This document shows, in pieces, positions 5,243-9,739 of a stretch of 9,739 nucleotides of DNA. Each line of letters begins with the position of its first letter. The first letter of the stretch is position 1. The position numbers were made by a program, and so were the translations under genes. The stretch is from Corynebacterium accolens (lineage in GTDB: Bacteria > Actinomycetota > Actinomycetes > Mycobacteriales > Mycobacteriaceae), in NCBI RefSeq assembly GCF_030515985.1, contig NZ_CP100376.1, positions 489,804-499,542 on the forward strand. Reading direction: 5' to 3'. Under the pieces are notes generated by a model that saw nothing but the letters and a program-made list of their open reading frames with translations, did not search any database and had not been told where the DNA came from.

Positions 5243-6343
5243 ATGGCATCAATCAAGCAATACAAGACCGCCAAGGGTAAAGCTTGGCGCGTGCAGTACC
5301 GCTCCCCCGATGGGCGGAATCGCACCAAGCGTGGATTCCGCACTAAAAATGAAGCACAAGCCTGGGCTGACAAAAACGCCGTCCACATGAACGAGCAAAA
5401 CTGGATAGACCCCAACGCCGGCAAAGTGACTATTGGTGAGGTTGCTGTGCCGTGGGAGGCGAACCTGACTCACCTGAAGCCTAAGACGCGGCATGACATG
5501 CTTGCGGTGTGGCGTAACCACGTGGAACCAAAGTGGGGCGGGCGTCAGGTGGCCGGCATTAAACCCTCGGAGGTACAAGCATGGGTGTCCAGCCTGGATA
5601 GGTCGGCGTCGTTGGTTAGGCAGGCCCATGCGGTGCTGGCGCAGATTCTTGACCTGGCGGTGATGGATAAGGCGGTGCGGGAGAACCCAGCGCGGGGCGT
5701 GAAACTACCGCGTAAGGGTGCGGCGCGGAAAGTGTATCTCACAGCGGAACAGCTAAGCCTATTGGTGAGTGAATGCACACGCTATCAGGAGTTGGTCTGG
5801 CTGCTTGGCACCGTGGGCCTGCGTTGGGGTGAAGCCGCAGCACTCAGGGTACGAGATGTGAACGTGCTACGGAATCGCATCAACGTGGAGCGTAATGCGG
5901 TCACCGTGGGCAGTGAGGTGATTATTGGTACGCCTAAAACCCATGAAGTGCGGGAAGTGTCTGTGCCCGTGTCCGTGATGCGGATGCTGGTCCCTGTGAT
6001 GGAGAGTAAGGGGCCGGATGAGTTGCTGTGGCCGCGTCGTGACGGCACTCCGATGAAGCCGCCTACGCATGGCAAGTGGTACTACAACGCACTGGATAGG
6101 TGCATGGATAAGTACCCGGATTTTCCGCGAGTCACCCCGCACGGGCTTAGGCATGTGGCGGCGGGATTGATGATTTCCGCCGGGGCGAATGTGAAGGTTG
6201 TGCAAAGGCAACTCGGGCATTCTTCGGCTGCGATGACCCTTGATATTTACGCTGAATTGTTTGATGAGGATTTGGAGGCGGTGGGCAGTGCTGTGGATGA
6301 AAAGATTTCAGATGTCGTCAAATTGTCGTCACGTAGGGCTTAA
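5243..6343 (+). CDS. int: Tyrosine recombinase / phage integrase
   Basis: A 366-residue site-specific recombinase that integrates and, with an excisionase, excises the element. The N-terminal arm-binding domain (about 1-60, MASIKQYKTAKGKAWRVQYR and SPDGRNRTKRGFRT) is followed by a SAM-like core-binding domain (about 61-155) and the catalytic domain. Catalytic residues are all present: R194 (GLRWGEAAAL), K232 (PKTHEVREV), H300 and R303 (HGLRH), H326 (QLGH) and the nucleophile Y336 (DIYAELF), so the enzyme should be active. ATG 5243 is preceded by CAGG with an 8-base gap. The gene ends 26 bases before the tRNA-like fragment at 6370, the normal position of an integrase beside its att site. Its G/T-ending codons contrast with the C/A-ending cargo genes upstream. 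Confidence 0.95.
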   Translation: MASIKQYKTAKGKAWRVQYRSPDGRNRTKRGFRTKNEAQAWADKNAVHMNEQNWIDPNAGKVTIGEVAVPWEANLTHLKPKTRHDMLAVWRNHVEPKWGGRQVAGIKPSEVQAWVSSLDRSASLVRQAHAVLAQILDLAVMDKAVRENPARGVKLPRKGAARKVYLTAEQLSLLVSECTRYQELVWLLGTVGLRWGEAAALRVRDVNVLRNRINVERNAVTVGSEVIIGTPKTHEVREVSVPVSVMRMLVPVMESKGPDELLWPRRDGTPMKPPTHGKWYYNALDRCMDKYPDFPRVTPHGLRHVAAGLMISAGANVKVVQRQLGHSSAAMTLDIYAELFDEDLEAVGSAVDEKISDVVKLSSRRA

Positions 6344-6369
6344 AAAGGGTGTTTATGCAGGTTAAATGG

Positions 6370-6404
6370 GGTTTAGGTGGCTGGTTCGACCCCAGTTGGA
6401 GGAG
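6370..6404 (+). other. tRNA 3' fragment (probably tRNA-Asn), likely att junction
   Basis: GCTGG (6380-6384), loop TTCGACC (6385-6391) and CCAGT (6392-6396) form a canonical T arm of 5 bp with a 7-base loop. TGGAGGA (6397-6403) then fits an acceptor 3' strand, and G6404 the discriminator. The G discriminator with a 5'-U start (complement TCCTCCA) suits tRNA-Asn. No anticodon arm, D arm or 5' acceptor strand exists upstream, where the integrase gene ends instead. So this is only the part of a tRNA gene that tyrosine recombinases typically use as crossover site. The amino-acid identity is inferred. Confidence 0.6.
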
Positions 6405-6412
6405 CAGACTAC

Positions 6413-6445
6413 ATCCCGCCCAGCATTGCGCTGAGCGGGATTTTT
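6413..6445 (+). terminator. Rho-independent terminator after the tRNA fragment
   Basis: ATCCCGC (6413-6419) pairs with GCGGGAT (6435-6441), with an inner CAGC/GCTG stem across one mismatch, followed by TTTT. It starts eight bases after the tRNA discriminator, so it is probably the old terminator of the tRNA gene and now also ends integrase transcription. Confidence 0.8.
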
Positions 6446-6514
6446 CGTATACGCCACACAGCTCGAGTTCAGAGGGTTGCGGAAGATACAGGTTAAGCAC
6501 AACGGGGACAGGAA

Positions 6515-6546
6515 AAGGGGCCTAGCCAATCAAGGCTAGGCCCCTT
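6515..6546 (-). terminator. Terminator of the gabD-like gene
   Basis: A perfect 13-bp stem, AAGGGGCCTAGCC (6515-6527) with GGCTAGGCCCCTT (6534-6546), loop of 6. Read on the minus strand it ends in CCCCTTTT and lies about 60 bases after the gabD stop. It can fold on both strands, but the T-run is better on minus. Confidence 0.85.
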
Positions 6547-6563
6547 CCCTACTGCACTCTATG

Positions 6564-6598
6564 CGCTCGCCGCAGGCTCAGGGAGCGCTGAGCGAGCG
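6564..6598. repeat. Nested inverted repeats in the gabD 3' untranslated region
   Basis: GCTCAG (6576-6581) and CTGAGC (6588-6593) form a perfect hairpin with a 6-base loop; CGCTCGC (6564-6570) and GCGAGCG (6592-6598) form an outer pair that shares two bases with the inner one. It sits between the gabD stop and its terminator; it may protect the 3' end of the mRNA. Confidence 0.4.
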
Positions 6599-6609
6599 TC
6601 AACGAGTAA

Positions 6610-7983
6610 TTAGTCGTTGATGTAGAGGTACTGCTTGTTCACGAACTCGTCCAGTGCGAAGACGGAGAGCTCGCGGCCGAAGCCGGAGTTCTTAACGCCA
6701 CCGAATGGCAGTACTGGGGAGAAGTACTGGCCCAGGTTGACGTGAATCATGCCGGTTTCGATCTGGTCAGCAACCTTGGTGGCGCGCTCGGTATCATCGG
6801 AGAAGACGGCACCGCCCAGGCCGTAGTTGGAGTTGTTGGCCAGCTCTACGGCTTCCTTCTCGGAGGAAACCTTGTAGATCTCTGCTACTGGGCCGAAGAA
6901 CTCTTCGTAGTAGGAGTCGGAACCGACGGGGACATCGGTAAGCACGGTCGGCTCGTAGTACGCAGCGGTCTCGTGCAGGTTACCGCCGGTGCGAACCTTA
7001 GCGCCGTTGTCCACAGCGGTCTTGACCTGCTTGTCCAAGTTCTCTGCTGCTTCGCGGGAGGACATTGGGTAGTACTGGTTCTCGCCCGGCTGGGTTGGGT
7101 CAGCCTGCTTCATGCCCTCAGCAATGCGGACCATTTCATCGACGAACTCGTCGTAGATGTCTTCCATGACGATGATGCGCTTGTTGGAGGTGCAAGCCTG
7201 GCCAACGTTTTCGATGCGCTTGACCCAAGCGTCCTCGGCAGCCTTGGTGATATCGGCTGCATCCAGGATGATGTAGGGGTCGGTGCTGCCAAGCTCCAGC
7301 ACAACCTTCTTCAGGTTGCGGCCAGCGATCTCGGCCACGGCGGCACCGGCGCGCTCGGAACCGGTCAGGGATACGCCCTGGACGCGCTTGTCCCCGATGA
7401 TCTCTTCAATCTGCTTGTGGTCGGCGTACACGTTGATGTACACGCCCTCTGGCAGGCCAGCCTCGCGGAAGATCTCCTCGATGGCTGCAGCGGACTTCGG
7501 GGTAATTTCGGCGTGCTTCAAGATGATGCAGTTGCCGTTCATCAGGTTCGGGCCGGCGAAGCGGGCGACCTGGTAGAAGGGGTAGTTCCACGGCATGATG
7601 CCCAGCAGGGTACCAATGGGCAGGCGGCGGAGGGTGGCCTTGCCGCCTGGCACGTCAACCGGCTGGTCCTTGTTGTGCTCTGGGGCGTTGTCTGCATAGA
7701 ACTGCAGGATGTCGCCGGAGAAGTTAATTTCCCACTCGCCTTCTGGGGTGGACTTACCCATCTCCTGTGCGGCAATCTTGGATAGCTCGCCCTTGCGCTC
7801 CTTGAGCAGTTCCGCGGCGCGGGACACAATCTTGGCGCGCTCCTCAATTGGGGTCTCGCGCCAGGTCTGGAAAGCCTCGTTGGACTTAGCCAGAACCTCT
7901 TGGATCTGCTCATCGCTAAAGGTGTCGAATTTCTCTACTACTTCATTGGTAGCGGGGTTAGTTACCGCAAAATCCTTGGACAT
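6610..7983 (-). CDS. gabD: Aldehyde dehydrogenase, probably succinate-semialdehyde dehydrogenase (GabD1-type)
   Basis: A 457-residue NAD(P)-dependent aldehyde dehydrogenase, likely oxidising succinate semialdehyde to succinate in the GABA/2-oxoglutarate side route to the TCA cycle. Seen: oxyanion Asn N133 in PWNYPF, K156 in the cofactor region, SLTGSERAG (205-213), general base E230 in LELGSTDP, catalytic C264 in VGQACTSNKR, and EEFFGPVAE (360-368). The length matches mycobacterial/corynebacterial GabD1, shorter than E. coli GabD. ATG 7983 is chosen because GAAAGGG lies about 9 bases upstream and MSKDFAVTNPAT is the family start; the 17 extra upstream residues are not family-like. It has its own terminator and probably its own promoter. 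The usual ELGGSDP motif reads ELGSTDP here. Substrate specificity cannot be fixed by eye; another short-chain aldehyde is possible. Confidence 0.85.
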   Translation of the reverse strand: MSKDFAVTNPATNEVVEKFDTFSDEQIQEVLAKSNEAFQTWRETPIEERAKIVSRAAELLKERKGELSKIAAQEMGKSTPEGEWEINFSGDILQFYADNAPEHNKDQPVDVPGGKATLRRLPIGTLLGIMPWNYPFYQVARFAGPNLMNGNCIILKHAEITPKSAAAIEEIFREAGLPEGVYINVYADHKQIEEIIGDKRVQGVSLTGSERAGAAVAEIAGRNLKKVVLELGSTDPYIILDAADITKAAEDAWVKRIENVGQACTSNKRIIVMEDIYDEFVDEMVRIAEGMKQADPTQPGENQYYPMSSREAAENLDKQVKTAVDNGAKVRTGGNLHETAAYYEPTVLTDVPVGSDSYYEEFFGPVAEIYKVSSEKEAVELANNSNYGLGGAVFSDDTERATKVADQIETGMIHVNLGQYFSPVLPFGGVKNSGFGRELSVFALDEFVNKQYLYIND

Positions 7984-8040
7984 TATTGGATCCCTTTCTA
8001 ATTGGATTCTTGGAACTAATGTGGCGACGAACACAGTCTG

Positions 8041-8055
8041 TGTGCGCCTGCCACA
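8041..8055. promoter_or_regulatory. Degenerate GlxR/CRP-like site upstream of gabD
   Basis: TGTGCGCCTGCCACA fits the 15-base frame of the corynebacterial GlxR consensus (TGTGA-N5-TCACA) except that the inner A and T are both C. It lies just downstream of the proposed gabD -10, a repressing position. Low confidence. Confidence 0.25.
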
Positions 8056-8085
8056 AGAGTACTTAAAGTTCTAGTGACGTGTCAC
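8056..8085 (-). promoter_or_regulatory. Candidate gabD promoter with overlapping palindrome
   Basis: On minus, GTGACA (8080-8085), 18-base spacer, TACTCT (8056-8061). The -35 lies within the palindrome GTGAC-GT-GTCAC (8074-8085), a possible operator. The gap to the gabD ATG is about 70 bases. Read-through from the oxygenase gene is also possible because no terminator is seen between the two. Confidence 0.4.
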
Positions 8086-8107
8086 CCATGAAAGTGGGTA
8101 ATTTGTT

Positions 8108-9313
8108 TTAGGAGGCCGCGACGACCGAGCCATCCTTCATCTTGATGCCCTCATCCTGCTTCATATAGGTGGCATCGCGGGTGAGCATCTGGCGCACCGC
8201 CTCCTCGTTCTTCTGGATTTCCGCTTCGAGCGCTTCCGAGTCTTGGCGGAGGAGGTCAAAGCGCTCCTGCACCAGCGGTGCCTCCATTTGCAGGATGGGG
8301 CGCATGACGGAGTCGGCCACGCCACAGGCATCGGCGACCTCATCGCCGTGAATGATGCGCACGTGCGCGTCGGTCCAGTCCGCCAAGGTGTCATCGGGCA
8401 TGCCCGTGAGCTCCTTGGCGTTGACGACGAAGCCGTCCATGAGGGCATCAACAAGCTTGCGGGCCGATTCGTTGATCTCGCCGTCGACGGTGTGGATGGC
8501 ATCCATGGTCTCCTGGGAGGCCTCTACCCCATCTTCGCCTTCGAAAAGGTCCGCGGAAATGCCCAGCATGCGCCCGGCAATCTTCCACAGGTAGAACGCG
8601 TCTTTTTCTTCTTCTGCGGTAAGCTTCCAGCCCATGTTGCGCAGGCCAGCGTATGGAATGTAGGTGAAATCAAACCAGGTGCGCAGCATGTCGAACTCGC
8701 TGATCGGAGCACCGTAGTGGGAGTAATCCAGCTCCTTGCGGGTGTGCACACGCCGCACGTGGGCGTGGATGGCGCGCACCATGCCGGTGTGAATGAAGCC
8801 TTCGCCGCCGGGTTGCAGCGCATTCGGCAGGTAGAGCGAATAGGTCCAGTTGGTGGTGTAGGCAAGGCGCTTGACGGCGCCATCGGTAAGCTCACCGGTG
8901 TTGACCAGCAAGTCCGCGATCGCTGGGGTGGAATAGGTGTGGACCAGCGAGCCCGGGCCCAGCGCCAGGCCGTGGCTAAGCGGCGGGATGGACAGGTAGA
9001 CGCGGCGGCCGCGCTCCAGCTTTTCGGCGTCGATGCCGTCAAGTGCCTTGGTCATGTCCTCAATAAGGGCGGCAACCTCGGGGAAGGTGTCCTCGTTGGC
9101 GGTGCCGCGCGCGAGGGCATCGCGCAGGTTAGGCATGATTTCCTTGACGGTGTGGCCGCTGGTAAACAGCGCATCAGCCACCGGGTCCATCTTCCAGAAA
9201 GCCTCGTGGTAGCGGTCTGCGCGCTCTTGGCCAAAGGTGGCGATGAATTCATCCTTATCGCCGCGGCCAGCAGGCCACTCGCCGACGGTACCTAGGGACA
9301 TAGTGTTAGTCAT
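8108..9313 (-). CDS. MpaB/Lcp-type (DUF2236) oxygenase-like protein
   Basis: A 401-residue protein of the family that contains fungal MpaB and the rubber oxygenase Lcp, in which a histidine binds heme b. The family core is visible: PPLSHGLALGPGSLVHTY (110-127), TNWTYSLYLPNA (154-165), GEGFIHTGMVRAIHAHVRR (170-188; R180, with H183 or H185 as candidate axial heme ligand), and DMLRTWFDFTYIP (208-220). No signal peptide or membrane helix is obvious, so it is probably cytoplasmic. ATG 9313 is chosen because AGAGGAGA lies just upstream; a longer frame from 9373 would overlap the preceding gene and adds residues without family character. It follows the 9348 gene by 34 bases, likely co-transcribed. 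The substrate is unknown. A helical, Glu/Lys/Gln-rich segment (about 347-377) lies near the C-terminus. Confidence 0.8.
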   Translation of the reverse strand: MTNTMSLGTVGEWPAGRGDKDEFIATFGQERADRYHEAFWKMDPVADALFTSGHTVKEIMPNLRDALARGTANEDTFPEVAALIEDMTKALDGIDAEKLERGRRVYLSIPPLSHGLALGPGSLVHTYSTPAIADLLVNTGELTDGAVKRLAYTTNWTYSLYLPNALQPGGEGFIHTGMVRAIHAHVRRVHTRKELDYSHYGAPISEFDMLRTWFDFTYIPYAGLRNMGWKLTAEEEKDAFYLWKIAGRMLGISADLFEGEDGVEASQETMDAIHTVDGEINESARKLVDALMDGFVVNAKELTGMPDDTLADWTDAHVRIIHGDEVADACGVADSVMRPILQMEAPLVQERFDLLRQDSEALEAEIQKNEEAVRQMLTRDATYMKQDEGIKMKDGSVVAAS

Positions 9314-9347
9314 GGTGTTCTCCTCTGAGAATGTTATGGGGGATGGG

Positions 9348-9739
9348 TTAGCTGCGAGCTTCTTTAGAGTCATCGTGCAGCGTGTAATCGGATTTGGTCT
9401 CGGGCTCGTTTTTCGCGATGTGTGCCTTGATCACCGCGGTGACATCGGACCATGGCGGCTTATTCTTATTGGCGCGCTTAATCTTTGCCTTTTGCGCACC
9501 CGGCAGCTTGTCCCGCAGGCGCGCAACCTTGGCTTCTGCGCGCGCGGCACCCCGATACAGGATGGCCCACGGCTTGTAGTTCACCTTTTCCCAGCGCGTG
9601 CCCTTAACCATGAACTTGGTATCTTCCACGCCGCAAATGGTGGTCAGCGCACCAAGCGCCATCTTGGGAACCAGCGGGTGGATGGTTTCTAGAATGCTCA
9701 TTAAGGCGGTGGCCACGCGCTCGTGATAGGTGGAGGAAT
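9348..9739 (-). CDS. Unrecognised protein, 3' part of gene
   Basis: The frame is open to the window edge on the minus strand and ends with TAA at 9348-9350; about 130 residues are visible. The internal GTG (9716) and ATG (9701) have no Shine-Dalgarno sequence, and the residues before them (STYHERVATAL) read as ordinary protein, so the true start is probably beyond the window. The visible part has a mostly hydrophobic segment (LVPKMALGALTTICGV) and then a lysine/arginine/alanine-rich region (ARAEAKVARLRDKLPGAQKA, KIKRANKNK) that is likely helical and basic, with an acidic tail. I do not recognise the family. It lies 34 bases upstream of the oxygenase-like gene on the same strand, probably the same operon, and could be its functional partner. 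Confidence 0.6.
   Translation of the reverse strand, partial: SSTYHERVATALMSILETIHPLVPKMALGALTTICGVEDTKFMVKGTRWEKVNYKPWAILYRGAARAEAKVARLRDKLPGAQKAKIKRANKNKPPWSDVTAVIKAHIAKNEPETKSDYTLHDDSKEARS

Noticed and set aside
6742..7785. Long open frame on plus, antisense to the gabD-like gene
   Set aside because: It mirrors the codon pattern of the real minus-strand gene, has low-complexity Val/Gly/Leu-rich content and no family motifs.
8243..9295. Long open frame on plus, antisense to the DUF2236 gene
   Set aside because: Shadow of a G+C-rich coding strand; no ribosome-binding site or recognisable domain, while the minus strand has clear family motifs.
1..9739. CRISPR arrays, insertion-sequence transposases, rRNA, complete tRNA genes
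   Set aside because: No regularly spaced repeats, transposase motifs, rRNA-like segments or complete tRNA folds were seen.

Overview
The window looks like Actinobacteria, most probably a Corynebacterium. It has a corynebacterial-type RluA pseudouridine synthase, a GabD1-type aldehyde dehydrogenase of 457 residues, mycobacteriophage-style immunity genes, and at least two genes whose -10 boxes sit so close to the ATG that their mRNAs should be leaderless. This assignment rests on recognising protein families by eye, not on a search.

Layout. (1) 1-611: 3' part of a chromosomal RluA-family pseudouridine synthase gene (+). (2) 612-1098: no convincing intact gene. It holds several perfect or near-perfect hairpins, a cluster of CGGTA/TACCG repeats, and on the minus strand what may be the wreck of a phage gene. 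(3) 1099-6343: the lysogeny side of a prophage or small integrative element. A small minus-strand HTH (Cro-like) gene faces a plus-strand immunity repressor across a compact divergent promoter/operator region. Then, all on plus, come a DUF3800 gene broken by a -1 frameshift, an ImmA/IrrE metallopeptidase, a secreted lipoprotein, a P63C-domain protein and a tyrosine integrase. (4) 6370-6445: the 3' end of a tRNA gene (T arm, acceptor strand, discriminator; probably tRNA-Asn) followed by its terminator, which is the likely att junction. (5) 6515-9739: chromosomal minus-strand genes: a gabD-like dehydrogenase with its own terminator, an MpaB/Lcp-type (DUF2236) oxygenase-like gene, and the 3' part of an unrecognised gene.

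How the parts fit. The element keeps integrase, repressor, the divergent Cro-like gene and the 'lysogenic cargo' between repressor and integrase, but no replication, packaging, structural or lysis genes are visible. Chromosomal sequence starts at the left before any lytic module, and no intact tRNA (attL) is present. This suggests a prophage reduced by deletion to its immunity-integration cassette, or a very small island. The cargo is arranged as one translationally coupled unit (DUF3800 / ImmA / lipoprotein, with TGATG and ATGA overlaps) behind a leader that can fold in two mutually exclusive ways. A second unit (P63C) has its own leaderless promoter. This is the position where actinobacterial prophages commonly carry superinfection-immunity or defence genes, so the unit is the best candidate here for an undescribed system. 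The DUF3800 frameshift is the main caveat to it being functional.
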